A DNA stretch of 64,000 nt from Gammaproteobacteria bacterium LSUCC0112 (lineage in GTDB: Bacteria; Pseudomonadota; Gammaproteobacteria; Pseudomonadales; Pseudohongiellaceae). The notes beneath the pieces are model-generated. The model had not been told where the DNA came from and made no database searches. It saw nothing but the letters and a program-made list of their open reading frames with translations. The position numbers and the translations under genes were made by a program. Below are positions 34,974 through 44,792 of this stretch, in pieces (position 1 is the first letter of the stretch; every line of letters begins with the position of its first letter). The DNA lies in NCBI GenBank assembly GCA_004535785.1, contig SPIB01000001.1, positions 339,756 through 403,755 on the forward strand, read 5' to 3'.

Positions 34974-35933
34974 TTACTTGTTATCAGTGTAAGAGAAGTA
35001 ACCGATGAACATTTCTTCCCAGCTCTGCAGGCCGCCGATGGCGTCTACGTTCGGATCCGGGTTACCAACGTTGTACTGTGAATTGTCAAACAGACCTTCA
35101 ACAACAACGCGTGAACCAGCTGGCAGAACCATTGGCTCAGCCATACGGTAAGTTGGCTGCCATGCGAAGTTGTAGTCAGCTACGTTGATGATTTCTTCAA
35201 CAGTGTTATCCGGGTAAATCACGCGTGCTGCCATGGACTTGCCACGGTAGTGCATGTGAGCACGGAAGCCGTACAGGGTAATGTCGTTTTCAAACACGTG
35301 CGTTGCATTGGATGCATACTCCATTGCGCCAGCCGGGATCTTGATCTGGTTCATTGGGGTAGATACTGAGTAAGTACGGTACTCGTACTCTGGCTCAGCG
35401 TCTTTGTCTGCAAACCACAGGCCTACACGAGTGCTGTCGGTTGTTTCCTGACCGAAAGAGGTGTAGTGGATGCTCATACGCAGTGCGGAACCGTCAGGCA
35501 TAAACACACCCGTGTTCGCAGGGAACTCAGTTGCGTACTCTTTGCCTGGCGCATAGCCTTCCAGGAATTCACGACGATCGTCATTGACAGTCTCATCGAT
35601 CATGCCGTCAGTAGCGTTTTTGCCATCAGCAACAACGTAGCTCAGCAGGTGGTGCAGAACGCGCTTGTCACCTGGGATAAACTGCACTGCTTTCACCCAA
35701 CGATCTTCGCCGAATTCCAACGGAATTACAGAGTCGATATAGTCGATTACGCCTGTTGCAGGAACTGTAAAGCTAGGTACTTCTACAACAAAATCTGGCT
35801 CAGAACCGTTGTAGAACCACTCGGCATCTACTGGTTTGATCTGGGTCAGTGGGTCAACACCGGTTGCCGCATTAGCCTGAAAACTAACTGCAGCCGCCAG
35901 AGCGAGCATAGCTGTCATACTGGTCTTTTTCAT
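34974..35933 (-). CDS. Exported PHM-like copper protein, paralog 3
   Basis: 319 residues; signal peptide ends FQANA. Copper ligands conserved: HH in VLHHLLSYVVAD, His in SIHYTSFGQE, HxH in FRAHMHYRGKSM, Met in WEEMFIGYFSY. GGAGG precedes the ATG at 35933. The codon choice looks the most uniform of the three (many CGT, GGT, AAC codons by eye), which could mean high expression (inference). First gene of the cluster in transcription order. Confidence 0.85.
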   Translation of the reverse strand: MKKTSMTAMLALAAAVSFQANAATGVDPLTQIKPVDAEWFYNGSEPDFVVEVPSFTVPATGVIDYIDSVIPLEFGEDRWVKAVQFIPGDKRVLHHLLSYVVADGKNATDGMIDETVNDDRREFLEGYAPGKEYATEFPANTGVFMPDGSALRMSIHYTSFGQETTDSTRVGLWFADKDAEPEYEYRTYSVSTPMNQIKIPAGAMEYASNATHVFENDITLYGFRAHMHYRGKSMAARVIYPDNTVEEIINVADYNFAWQPTYRMAEPMVLPAGSRVVVEGLFDNSQYNVGNPDPNVDAIGGLQSWEEMFIGYFSYTDNK

Positions 35934-36352
35934 TTGGAATTCCTCCCGCAGGGTTAAGCGGCTCAAAGTCTATCCGGGACTACCCCCGACAGCAACTACC
36001 GCTGTACTGTCTTCTGTCTGCATCAAATACTTGTTTATCAGCATTGCAGCGGATCGTATCTGAACTTTCAGAACTAGTACAACGATTGTCAGCCCATTTT
36101 TGCAACAAAGTGTGTCGCTTCAATTAGACGTGAACCGCCATCGAAGAGTAACATGAACCCTATGAATTTGTAACACTGGCAATTAGTTGCGAGCGATGCC
36201 CGCATCTACCCAGCGCTATCAACACTTGTAAACCATTAGTGACAAGGCGGCCGCGACAACCGGGCCAAATCACCTGAATTCCTCGCAATTGTTTCACCAA
36301 CAAGAGCTCTGCGGCTTGACCTGAATCAAGTCGGCAGTAATGATGTCATCAA
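35934..36352. other. Divergent intergenic region
   Basis: 419 bp between paralog 3 and the lipase-like gene. It must carry both promoters; I find no clear operator, repeat or small ORF with a good RBS. Confidence 0.5.
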
Positions 36353-37177
36353 ATGAGCACGCATAAACGCTTCGATGCAGACATATGCGCCACCTTCACT
36401 GCACCCATCAGGTGCGGCGCGTATCTGCTCGCCCTGCTTGTCGGCTGCCTGAGCACAGTCCCTGCGCCTGCAGCCTGGGCGGCGGAGCCCCCTAGCGATC
36501 AGGCCCCTGATAACGAATGTGTTGTGCTACTGCACGGACTCAGCCGCACTGATTTCTCGATGCAGAAAATGGCAAAAGTACTTGCTGAGAATGGCTATTT
36601 CGTCAGCAACGTGCATTATGACTCAAGAGATAACAATATTCAGGCGCTCGCCAATATTGCTGTCAACCAAGGCATCACTGATTGCCTTAGGCTGGGCGCA
36701 GCGCGCATACACTTCGCGACCCACTCGCTGGGCGGCATTCTGGTGCGATACTTCTTCAAAGACCACACCCTCGAGGAGCTTGGACGCGTTGTGATGCTTG
36801 CCCCACCCAATCATGGTTCGCAGATTATCGATGTGTTTGGGCAAGTTCCCGGTTTTGAGCTGTTCAGTGGGGAGCCGGCATTGCAGCTGGGCACGTCAGG
36901 CCCGGACAGCATCCCGGCAAGCTTGCCTCCGGTCGGCTTCGAATTAGGCGTGATCGCCGGCAATCGCTCTATGAGTCCGATTTTCTCGCTGGCGCTTCCC
37001 GATCGTGATGATGGCAAAGTCACCGTGGAAAGCACCAAAATTGAAGGTATGCAGGACTTCATTGAGATGCCCTACACTCATACCTTTATCATGCAGCGAG
37101 ACGCCGTGATACAGCAGGTTATTCACTTTTTACAGCAAGGCTCGTTTAACCACCCGTCACCGGCCCCGGAAATGTAG
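36353..37177 (+). CDS. Exported alpha/beta-hydrolase (lipase-like)
   Basis: 274 residues. A hydrophobic N-terminal segment (YLLALLVGCLSTVPAPAAWA) is the probable signal, preceded by a longer-than-usual n-region. The hydrolase core shows CVVLLHGLSRTDFSM (oxyanion region), THSLGG with nucleophile Ser125, VMLAPPNHGSQ and DGKVTVESTKIEG. The C-terminal His of MPYTHTFIM may complete the triad. Resembles triacylglycerol lipase/PGAP1-like esterases. Substrate unknown. Confidence 0.83.
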   Translation: MSTHKRFDADICATFTAPIRCGAYLLALLVGCLSTVPAPAAWAAEPPSDQAPDNECVVLLHGLSRTDFSMQKMAKVLAENGYFVSNVHYDSRDNNIQALANIAVNQGITDCLRLGAARIHFATHSLGGILVRYFFKDHTLEELGRVVMLAPPNHGSQIIDVFGQVPGFELFSGEPALQLGTSGPDSIPASLPPVGFELGVIAGNRSMSPIFSLALPDRDDGKVTVESTKIEGMQDFIEMPYTHTFIMQRDAVIQQVIHFLQQGSFNHPSPAPEM

Positions 37178-37299
37178 TATTACTACAAAAGCACTCTTTT
37201 GCGGCCAGATATCGACTCAATGGCTGCATTTGAAGTATTCTTGCGCCCTTTAAAAGCGCGCATTGATGCGCCCAACTGCTGATCAAGAACCCGGGAACC

Positions 37300-40038
37300 A
37301 TGAAACAGAAATCTGATACCAGCAAAGCCACGACTCAAAAATCTTCCAAATACGTCTACAACTTTGGTCGTCAAACGGACGGTAACGCAACTATGCGCGC
37401 CCTGCTGGGTGGCAAGGGCGCCAATCTGGCGGAGATGGCAGCCATTGGCCTGCCAGTGCCCCCCGGATTCACCGTAAGCACTGAAGTTTGCACCTATTTT
37501 TACGACCATGAGCGCAGTTATCCCAAGTCGTTGCTTAAAGATGTCGAGCGCGCCATGAACTTGATTGAGGAACAAATGGGGCGACAATTTGGCAGCGGTG
37601 AAAATCCCTTGCTGGTTTCTGTCCGCTCGGGTGCACGCGATTCCATGCCCGGCATGATGGACACGATTCTCAATTTGGGCCTCAATGACAAAACCGTTGA
37701 AGGACTGTCAAATATCTCTGGCAATCCGCGGTTTGCGTGGGACTGTTATCGACGTTTTATCCAGATGTATGGCGATGTAGTGATGGGTGTGCAAGCCGCC
37801 GACGAAGAGTCTGAAGACCCTTTCCACGCCTTGCTGGACGAGATGAAACACACACTGGGCAAAGAACTGGACAACGAATTGACCGCTGATGAACTGCGCG
37901 AGCTGGTCAATCGCTACAAATTGCTGATCAACAAAACCACCGGCAAACAGTTCCCTCAGGATGTTTACCAGCAGCTGTGGGGCGCCGTGGGCGCCGTGTT
38001 TGGATCCTGGAAAAACGATCGGGCCATCCTCTATCGGCAACAGTACGGCATCCCGGCCGATTGGGGCACAGCAGTCAACATTCAGGCGATGGTGTTCGGT
38101 AATGCCGGCGATGACAGCGGCACGGGTGTCGCATTTACGCGTGACCCTGCGAGTGGTGAAAAGGTCTTTTACGGGGAGTACCTCACTAACGCACAGGGTG
38201 AAGATGTAGTCGCCGGTGTACGCACGCCAAAGCCAATTGCCGCGATGGAAAAAGAGCTGCCAAGGAACTTTGCGGACCTCGAAAAAGTACGGGCACGCCT
38301 CGAAAAACATTTCAAAGATATGCAGGATTTTGAGTTCACCATCGAGAATGGTCGGCTCTTTATCCTTCAGACTCGCAATGGCAAGCGCACCGGACTGGCC
38401 GCGATACGTATCGCGGTAGAAATGAACAAGGAAAAGCTGATCGACCAGAAAACAGCACTGTTAAAAATCCCGGCTGAATCGGTGGATACCCTGCTTGTAC
38501 CGGTGTTTGATACCAAAGCCCAAAAAGAAGCTGCCGTGATTTGCCGAGGTTTGCCCGCCGGCCCCGGCGCTGCAACCGGGCGCATTGCCTTCACTGCCGC
38601 GCAAGCTGAAATTGAAGCGCGCAAAGGCAACAAAGTCATTCTGTGCCGATCTGAAACCTCACCGGACGACCTCAAAGGCATGCTGCACTCACAAGGCATC
38701 CTGACCACACGTGGCGGAGTATCCTCACACGCGGCCTTGGTGGCACGACAACTCGGCAAGGTTTGTATTTGTGGTGCTGGCGATATCACAATCAACTATG
38801 AACGCAAAACACTGACGGCCAATGGCTACGTATTGCGCGAAGGCGACTACATCTCCATTAACGGAACAACCGGCGTTGTGTACAAGGACTTGATCGAAAG
38901 CGCTGACTCTGAAGTCAAACGGGTTCTTGAAGGCCATATGAAACCCGCGGACAGCTATACCTACCAATTGTTCCAGACAGTAATGGAGTGGTCTGACAAA
39001 TACCGCAAACTGCGCATTCGCACCAATGCCGACACGCCGGCCATGGCACAGACGGCGGTGGCTTATGGTGCGGAAGGGATTGGTCTGTGCCGTACAGAAC
39101 ACATGTTTTTTGAAGGCAGCCGCATCGACGACATGCGTCAGATGATTCTGGCTGTAGATGGTGTCCAGCGTCGCGAAGCGCTCAAAAAACTGCTGCCAAT
39201 GCAGAAAAAAGACTTTGTTGGTTTGTTCAAAGCCATGGCTGGCCGCCCGGTGACAATTCGATTGCTGGATCCGCCCTTGCACGAATTCCTGCCGCAAGAC
39301 GATGCGGTGCGCCGTCAGTTGGCTGACAAGCTTGGTTTACCGCTGGAGTTTGTGATTGATCGTATAAAAGCGCTGCACGAAGAAAACCCGATGCTGGGTT
39401 GCCGCGGCTGCCGTCTGGGCATCCTGTACCCTGAAATCACAGAAATGCAGGCGCAAGCAATTTTCGAAGCGGCCGCACAAGTGATGACCGGCAAAGACCC
39501 GATTGATGTGCAACCGGAAATCATGATTCCGCTGGTGGGTTTCAAGGCTGAACTGGCCGACCAACTCGCCATCGTGCGTCGCATGGCTGACGAAGTCATG
39601 AAGAAGAAAGGCATCAAGATCAAGTATCTGGTTGGCACCATGATTGAAGTGCCGCGAGCAGCAATCACAGCTGAAGAAATTGCAGAGCAAGCAGAGTTTT
39701 TCAGTTTCGGCACCAATGATTTGACGCAGACGACGCTTGGCCTCAGCCGTGATGATATGGGGCTGTTTTATGATGTCTATCAGCAAAAGGAAATTTACAG
39801 CAAGAACCCTTTTGCCAGCCTCGATAAAACCGGGGTGGGCAAACTGATGCAGTTCGCTGTCAGCAATGGCCAGAAGACCCGTAAAGACTTGAAACTGGGG
39901 ATTTGTGGTGAGCACGCTGGCGACCCTGATTCGATTGATTTCTGTCACAAGCTTGGACTGCATTACGTGAGCTGTTCACCACCGCGAGTGCCCATCGCAC
40001 GCTTGGCTGCAGCGCAGGCTGCTTTGCGGTCTGAGTAA
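37300..40038 (+). CDS. ppdK: Pyruvate, phosphate dikinase
   Basis: 912 residues, slightly longer than typical (about 875-900). N-terminal ATP-grasp region ([20 protein letters not shown]), the swivelling phospho-histidine domain with [18 protein letters not shown] (His477), and a C-terminal PEP/pyruvate TIM barrel ending with [11 protein letters not shown] (catalytic Cys869). It interconverts pyruvate + ATP + Pi with PEP + AMP + PPi. No regulatory-protein (DUF299) gene is adjacent. Ends at a strong terminator. Confidence 0.97.
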   Translation: MKQKSDTSKATTQKSSKYVYNFGRQTDGNATMRALLGGKGANLAEMAAIGLPVPPGFTVSTEVCTYFYDHERSYPKSLLKDVERAMNLIEEQMGRQFGSGENPLLVSVRSGARDSMPGMMDTILNLGLNDKTVEGLSNISGNPRFAWDCYRRFIQMYGDVVMGVQAADEESEDPFHALLDEMKHTLGKELDNELTADELRELVNRYKLLINKTTGKQFPQDVYQQLWGAVGAVFGSWKNDRAILYRQQYGIPADWGTAVNIQAMVFGNAGDDSGTGVAFTRDPASGEKVFYGEYLTNAQGEDVVAGVRTPKPIAAMEKELPRNFADLEKVRARLEKHFKDMQDFEFTIENGRLFILQTRNGKRTGLAAIRIAVEMNKEKLIDQKTALLKIPAESVDTLLVPVFDTKAQKEAAVICRGLPAGPGAATGRIAFTAAQAEIEARKGNKVILCRSETSPDDLKGMLHSQGILTTRGGVSSHAALVARQLGKVCICGAGDITINYERKTLTANGYVLREGDYISINGTTGVVYKDLIESADSEVKRVLEGHMKPADSYTYQLFQTVMEWSDKYRKLRIRTNADTPAMAQTAVAYGAEGIGLCRTEHMFFEGSRIDDMRQMILAVDGVQRREALKKLLPMQKKDFVGLFKAMAGRPVTIRLLDPPLHEFLPQDDAVRRQLADKLGLPLEFVIDRIKALHEENPMLGCRGCRLGILYPEITEMQAQAIFEAAAQVMTGKDPIDVQPEIMIPLVGFKAELADQLAIVRRMADEVMKKKGIKIKYLVGTMIEVPRAAITAEEIAEQAEFFSFGTNDLTQTTLGLSRDDMGLFYDVYQQKEIYSKNPFASLDKTGVGKLMQFAVSNGQKTRKDLKLGICGEHAGDPDSIDFCHKLGLHYVSCSPPRVPIARLAAAQAALRSE

Positions 40039-40070
40039 ACCATCACTGGTTGATAGTTGATTGTAAAAAA

Positions 40071-40094
40071 AGCCTGTCCAGTCATGGATGGGCT
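40071..40094 (+). terminator. Terminator of ppdK
   Basis: AGCCTGTCCA-GTCA-TGGATGGGCT with seven A before and a T-run after; a mismatch pair in the stem. Bidirectional in appearance. Confidence 0.85.
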
Positions 40095-40168
40095 TTTTTT
40101 TGCCTTGTCGGGAAGTAAACAACATCAATATTGGCGTAAGTCACTGAATGTTACAGCGACACCGGAAA

Positions 40169-40246
40169 GGCTCTGCCATGGGGTGTGGGTCGCAGAACGG
40201 CGCTTCGCGCCTGATTGTTCTTCGACGCACGCCCCCTGGCAGAGCC
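40169..40246 (-). repeat. Hairpin repeat A (left of peptide cassette)
   Basis: A 78-nt near-palindrome: outer stem GGCTCTGCCA/TGGCAGAGCC, a second stem, and an inner hairpin GGCGC-TTC-GCGCC. Its minus strand contains a 24-nt core identical to hairpin B (40925-40948). Orientation opposite to B. Confidence 0.85.
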
Positions 40247-40414
40247 TGATTGCGGCTGGTGGTTGCATTGTGCATGTTACAAGGGTTTTTTTCTGAAAAC
40301 GTCAATTCAACTTTGGAAAAAAACTTGGCTTTTGCACCTCCGGCCAACTACAACATTTGTAGCGTTACTCGAACGCTGAAACCAGTTACATAAATGCAAA
40401 TTCAAGGAGGAGTT

Positions 40415-40639
40415 ATGCAAGTACTGACTTGTGAAGAGATTGAGCAGGTTTCTGGGGGTGATTTTACATTCAAAGGCTTTTGGGGCAACGTGGTCTTTGC
40501 TGGTGGATGGGATTTGATTGGTGGGCTTGATGGCATTGCAAGTGCGTTTGTGACGTTTGATAACTGCATGACCGACTACACACTCCGAGTCGGTGAAAAG
40601 ATGCTCTCCGATCCGGCCATATTCAGTTACGCGGATTGA
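40415..40639 (+). CDS. Double-glycine leader peptide (bacteriocin-like)
   Basis: 74 residues beginning MQVLTCEEIEQVSGG, a textbook double-glycine leader (L-x-x-x-E-x-x-x-V-x-G-G), so a C39-peptidase transporter would cut after Gly15. The 59-residue core is glycine-rich with hydrophobic segments (GNVVFAGGWDLIGGLDGIAS) and a single cysteine. A perfect AAGGAGG stands before the ATG; an ATG seven codons upstream would contain the SD and is rejected. No C39 transporter is in the window. Function as a secreted peptide is inferred from the leader only. Confidence 0.7.
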   Translation: MQVLTCEEIEQVSGGDFTFKGFWGNVVFAGGWDLIGGLDGIASAFVTFDNCMTDYTLRVGEKMLSDPAIFSYAD

Positions 40640-40715
40640 TAAGAACTGCGAGCAGGTCGATTTTCAGCCTGCTTGCGCACAAAAAGATTACTCATCTGAT
40701 GCCGGCATTAAACAT

Positions 40716-40889
40716 ATGATCAAAAATTTTATGTCTGCGCTGTTGACGGCGATCTTCGTCCTTGCATTGGAGTACGTCTTCATCGGCCCTGACAACGTTG
40801 AACTGGCAAAACTCATCTTTATGACAGTCTGCACGTTTCTCTTACTTACTGTGCTTGAAAGAAAAAACCGCAAAAATGAAGATCAATAA
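40716..40889 (+). CDS. Small two-helix membrane protein (possible immunity protein)
   Basis: 57 residues: two hydrophobic helices (FMSALLTAIFVLALEYVFIG and LAKLIFMTVCTFLLLTVL) and a basic tail ERKNRKNEDQ. It lies 76 bp after the double-glycine peptide gene on the same strand. Size and place fit a bacteriocin immunity protein, but no family was recognised. An open frame extends upstream to 40593 inside the peptide gene; this ATG is preferred although no strong SD is visible. Confidence 0.5.
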   Translation: MIKNFMSALLTAIFVLALEYVFIGPDNVELAKLIFMTVCTFLLLTVLERKNRKNEDQ

Positions 40890-40907
40890 CGACGCGGCAG
40901 GTTCAAA

Positions 40908-40987
40908 GGACTGAGCTAGCGGGTGTGCGTCGAAGAACAATCAGGCGCAACGCGCCGTTATGAGCCCAACACCCGCTGGCTCAGTCC
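40908..40987 (+). repeat. Hairpin repeat B (right of peptide cassette)
   Basis: An 80-nt near-palindrome: outer stem GGACTGAGC/GCTCAGTCC, inner stem GCGGGTGT/ACACCCGC and apex hairpin GGCGC-AAC-GCGCC. Shares a 24-nt identical core with hairpin A but in opposite orientation; the outer stems differ while keeping their pairing. Confidence 0.85.
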
Positions 40988-41054
40988 GGGTTCAGGGCAC
41001 AGTTTTAAGGTTCTGTTTTCCGGCTCCGTCATACAATCCGGCGTCACATGCAGG

Positions 41055-42839
41055 TCATGCAGATCGCTGCTGCAACAAATACATATTCCGATACAAGCCC
41101 TCCTGCGCCAGCAACGCCTGATGTGTCCCACGCTGTGTAATTTCACCCTGATGCAACACCAGAATCTGATCAGCGGCAGTGATGGTACTCAAACGATGTG
41201 CAATTGCAATTATGCTGGTTTTGCCCTTCAACTGCATGAGCGCCGATTGGATAACCGCCTCGGTATGGCTATCAATATTGGCCGTTGCCTCATCAAGAAT
41301 CAGGATGCGTGGCTTGTGGGCCAACGTGCGCGCCAGCGATAAAAGCTGCCGCTGCCCGGTTGAAAAATTGGCACCACGCTCATCCATGGGCGTCTCGTAA
41401 GCTTTTGGCAAACCCATGACAAATTCATGAATCTGCGCTTGTTTAGCTGCCTCAATAATCTGTTCGTCGGACATGTCCAGCCCCAGACAGATGTTGTCTC
41501 TGACCGTCTCCGTAGTGATAAATGGATCCTGCAAGACCACACCAACCTGGTTACGCAGACTGTTCTGATCAATTTCATGTAGCTGCCAACCATCCAGCAG
41601 AATGGCACCAGATTGCGGGGAATAAAAACGCATCAGCAAACTCATGAGTGTGCTCTTGCCACTGCCGGTATGCCCAACAATGGCATAAAACTCACCGGGC
41701 CCTACGCTGAAATTGATATTGCGCAACACCTGGTGTTCACCGTCATAGCTGAAACCAACGTCCCTGAACTCCACCAGCCCCTTGCTGATCTGTTGATTTG
41801 CGCTGACATGGTGCTCGGCACCTTCGTCGAGTATGTCAAACACACGCTCTCCCGCGACAACTGCCTGTTGCAGCATGCTCAAGCGCTGAGTCATCTGCAT
41901 GATCGGCTCGGTGATACGCGACAGGTAGTTGATAAACGCATAAATCACGCCTACTTCAACCACCCCGGTCATGGATTGCGATCCAAAATAGAACAACACG
42001 CCTGCGAGTGTCAGTGTTCGCAGCAGATCCGGCATGGGACGCAATAACATGGCATCAAGTTTCAGATTGGTCATGCGCGCTGCAAAATGACTTTGGCTGG
42101 TTCTGACAAATTCCTGGTGAAAACGACGCTGCTGATTCATCAACTGAATTATCCGCATGCCCTGAATGGACTCGCTCATGGTGGCATTAATCTGACTGAG
42201 AATACTGCGCGCTTTGTGGTAACGCGGCGCGCTGAGTCGCTGATAGGTCAACATCACCGCAAACATCACCGGCACAATCACCAGGCATACCAGCATCAAA
42301 CGTGGATCAAGAATCGCCATGGCAATAAAAATTGCCAACATCAACACAATGCCCTGTGCGAAAGTGGCGATGACATGCAGGAACAAATCCTTGATGGCTT
42401 CGGTGTCATTGGTGATACGCGAAACGAGTTTTCCTGTCGGGCGGTGATCAAAATACGCTAACGGTTTTCTGATCACAGTGCTGAACACCTGGGCACGTAA
42501 ACTGCGCACGACAGAAAACGCAATCTCGTTCAAACGCATCGCCTGCCAGTACCCCGCCCACGCAGACAGACCATAGAGCGCCGCATAGGCAAATGCCAGT
42601 ATCAGCAACTCCCCGGGAGGATAGTGAGATTGCGTAACGTAATCATCCAGAAATATTTTGACCAGCACTGGGCCCATGACTTGGCCTACAGTACCCAGCA
42701 CCAATAACACGGCAGCCCTTTTTAACAATCCCGGATAGGCCAAGGCATAGGTCAACAGGCGCCGCAGAGAGCGCCTGTTCAGTTTCAAGGGAATTTCATC
42801 GTCCTGATGCAACGGCCTGCTCCAGTTTCTGATAGTCAT
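41055..42839 (-). CDS. ABC exporter half-transporter, MdlB/YheH type
   Basis: About 594 residues: six-helix ABC transmembrane domain, then the nucleotide-binding domain with Walker A VGHTGSGKST, a variant signature FSTGQRQLLSLAR instead of LSGGQ, and Walker B RILILDEATANID. The partner gene directly upstream overlaps it by 44 bp. Such pairs (BmrCD, YheHI, MdlAB) form heterodimeric multidrug or lipid exporters. No C39 peptidase domain, so it is not a bacteriocin-processing exporter. A TTG start about 25 bases downstream is an alternative. Confidence 0.9.
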   Translation of the reverse strand: MTIRNWSRPLHQDDEIPLKLNRRSLRRLLTYALAYPGLLKRAAVLLVLGTVGQVMGPVLVKIFLDDYVTQSHYPPGELLILAFAYAALYGLSAWAGYWQAMRLNEIAFSVVRSLRAQVFSTVIRKPLAYFDHRPTGKLVSRITNDTEAIKDLFLHVIATFAQGIVLMLAIFIAMAILDPRLMLVCLVIVPVMFAVMLTYQRLSAPRYHKARSILSQINATMSESIQGMRIIQLMNQQRRFHQEFVRTSQSHFAARMTNLKLDAMLLRPMPDLLRTLTLAGVLFYFGSQSMTGVVEVGVIYAFINYLSRITEPIMQMTQRLSMLQQAVVAGERVFDILDEGAEHHVSANQQISKGLVEFRDVGFSYDGEHQVLRNINFSVGPGEFYAIVGHTGSGKSTLMSLLMRFYSPQSGAILLDGWQLHEIDQNSLRNQVGVVLQDPFITTETVRDNICLGLDMSDEQIIEAAKQAQIHEFVMGLPKAYETPMDERGANFSTGQRQLLSLARTLAHKPRILILDEATANIDSHTEAVIQSALMQLKGKTSIIAIAHRLSTITAADQILVLHQGEITQRGTHQALLAQEGLYRNMYLLQQRSA

Positions 42840-44541
42840 ACATGCGTGAATACCAACCCTTGTCCTGCAATAACTGCAGGTGTGTGCCGCGTTCCTTGAT
42901 CTCGCCATGGCTGAGCACAACAATCTGGTCGGCATCTTCCACCGCAGAGAGTCGATGACAAAGGATGATGGTGGTACGCCCAAGACGCGCTTGTTTAAGA
43001 TGCTGCAGAATGTTGCGTTCAGTGCTGACATCCACGGCCGACAAGGCATCATCGAGCACCAGTATCGGCGCATCCAGCAACAAGGCGCGAGCGATGGCAA
43101 TACGTTGTTTCTGTCCACCGGACAAGGTGACGCCACGCTCGCCTACCAAGGTGTCATAACCAGCCGGGAATCGCAGGATGTCCTGTTCAACTGACGCCAG
43201 TCGCGCAACCGCACGAATCTCTTCAATGCTGGCATCCGGACGACCCAACGCAATGTTTTGGGCAATAGTTGCCGTGAACAAAAAAGCATCCTGAGGCACG
43301 ACAGCGATCATGCTGCGCAGGCACTCAAGTGTGTAATTTTTGACTGACTGATTTCCGATCAACACCGTGGCAGCATCATGATCGTAATAACGCAGCAGCA
43401 AACTGATCAACGTCGTCTTGCCCGCACCCGTCGCGCCCACAATGCCCAACATCTCACCTTGTGCAGCCTGTAGATGAATGTTTTTCAGCGCAGGATTGCC
43501 CGCGCCCGGGTACTCAAACTCAGTGACTGTCCAGTCGATATCCACGTTAACGGCGGTGCTCAAAACGCCCTCATCGTTGACCGGGGACTGCGCATCCAGC
43601 AAGGCACTGATCCGCGCATAGGCTGCGCTGCCGCGCTCAACCAGATTCAGCAACCAGCCATAGGCAAACATCGGCCAGATCAGGAAGCCCAGATACATGG
43701 TGAAGCTGGTCAGTTGCCCCAGCGTAATACTGCCTTGTTCAATCAACCACGCACCCATGGCAATGGACACCAAAAACGACACGCCTACGGTGATAAAAAT
43801 CGCCGGATCGTACAGCGAGTCAGTCGCCGCCACTCGCATATTGGCCTCGGCCGCGCGATCCGCGACCTGCATAAAATCAGCATCTTCACGCACTTCGCGA
43901 CCAAAGGCCTTGGTCATACGAATACCGGATACCGACTCCTGGACTTTGTCATTGAGATCGGAAAATCGCTCTTGGGCATCGCGAAATCCATCGTGCAATC
44001 GTGTACCGATGACATAAAAGAACCATGCCATCACCGGAAAGGGCAACAACGCCGCGAGGGTAAGTTCCCAACTGATGAATACCATCATCACGGCCAGCAC
44101 CAGCACACCGGTAACCACACCATCCAGACCGGAGAGTACGCCCTCACCCGCTGTCATCTCGACCGCTGTGACTTCATTGGTCGCGCGCGCCATCAAATCG
44201 CCGGTGCGATGTTTGTTATAGAACCCGGGGGCCATCAGTGTCAGATGTTTGTACACTTGTTGTCGCAAGCGTTCAGCCAGCTGAAACGATGCGCTGAAGA
44301 GAAATAACCGCCACAAAAATCGCATGATGTAGATCAGCACACCGAGCACCAATACAGCGACGACATACGTCAACAGACTTTGTGTGGTAAGCGATTGCGC
44401 AAGGACTTCATCAATCAATCGGCCTACCAACCAGGGGATCGACAACTCCAACACATCAACCGCGATCAGCAACAACCCGGCCAGCAGGTAACGGCGCCAC
44501 TGCTCCCTGAAATACCATCCCAGTTTTAAAAAAATGTCCAT
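42796..44541 (-). CDS. ABC exporter half-transporter, MdlA/YheI type
   Basis: About 581 residues. Transmembrane domain with FYNKHRTGDLMARATNEV, and a nucleotide-binding domain with Walker A VGATGAGKTT, canonical LSGGQKQRIAIARALL and Walker B PILVLDDALSAVD; the residue after the Walker B aspartate is Asp rather than the usual Glu, so this is the degenerate-site partner of a heterodimer. The ATG at 44541 gives the family N-terminus; an upstream extension to 44580 is less likely. Confidence 0.9.
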   Translation of the reverse strand: MDIFLKLGWYFREQWRRYLLAGLLLIAVDVLELSIPWLVGRLIDEVLAQSLTTQSLLTYVVAVLVLGVLIYIMRFLWRLFLFSASFQLAERLRQQVYKHLTLMAPGFYNKHRTGDLMARATNEVTAVEMTAGEGVLSGLDGVVTGVLVLAVMMVFISWELTLAALLPFPVMAWFFYVIGTRLHDGFRDAQERFSDLNDKVQESVSGIRMTKAFGREVREDADFMQVADRAAEANMRVAATDSLYDPAIFITVGVSFLVSIAMGAWLIEQGSITLGQLTSFTMYLGFLIWPMFAYGWLLNLVERGSAAYARISALLDAQSPVNDEGVLSTAVNVDIDWTVTEFEYPGAGNPALKNIHLQAAQGEMLGIVGATGAGKTTLISLLLRYYDHDAATVLIGNQSVKNYTLECLRSMIAVVPQDAFLFTATIAQNIALGRPDASIEEIRAVARLASVEQDILRFPAGYDTLVGERGVTLSGGQKQRIAIARALLLDAPILVLDDALSAVDVSTERNILQHLKQARLGRTTIILCHRLSAVEDADQIVVLSHGEIKERGTHLQLLQDKGWYSRMYDYQKLEQAVASGR

Positions 44542-44792
44542 GAACAGTCCAAACCCAAGACGTGGTAGGTCTTCAGGCAATTGTGCGCGCCGAGGCCGCT
44601 ATTATTGTCAGTGAATCAAAAAAATCCAGCCTGATTTCTCTCAAAACCAAAATCTTCGTTTTACGTGGGGGAAGCGTTTGTTACAATGCGCGCCATCAGC
44701 GCTGGCAAGTCCGCCAGATTCCCTGCAACCCGCGATTTCACGCATGCCCAGCAAGCGCCTTACAGCACTTGCTCAAGGAGTCACAACCAAGA
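44542..44792. other. Divergent spacer between ABC exporter and decarboxylase
   Basis: About 250 bp. A short open frame continues upstream from the decarboxylase but reads unlike protein. Promoters for both directions are expected; none is clear by eye. Confidence 0.4.

Larger units (their letters stand above)
40039..40414. other. Intergenic region with terminator and hairpin A
   Basis: 376 bp holding the ppdK terminator (40071-40094), the large hairpin repeat A (40169-40246) and the upstream region of the double-glycine peptide gene. Confidence 0.6.

Noticed and set aside
40169-40987. Hairpins A and B as integron attC sites
   Set aside because: They lack the paired RYYYAAC/GTTRRRY outer core sites, no integrase is present, and the two copies are inverted rather than direct.
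42840-43136. N-terminal extension of the second ABC half-transporter
   Set aside because: The extra 99 codons run inside the upstream ABC gene in another frame and have no membrane or domain character.
41055-44541. ABC exporter pair as the transporter of the double-glycine peptide
   Set aside because: Neither half has an N-terminal C39 peptidase domain, both match heterodimeric MdlAB/YheHI-type exporters, and the pair is on the opposite strand.
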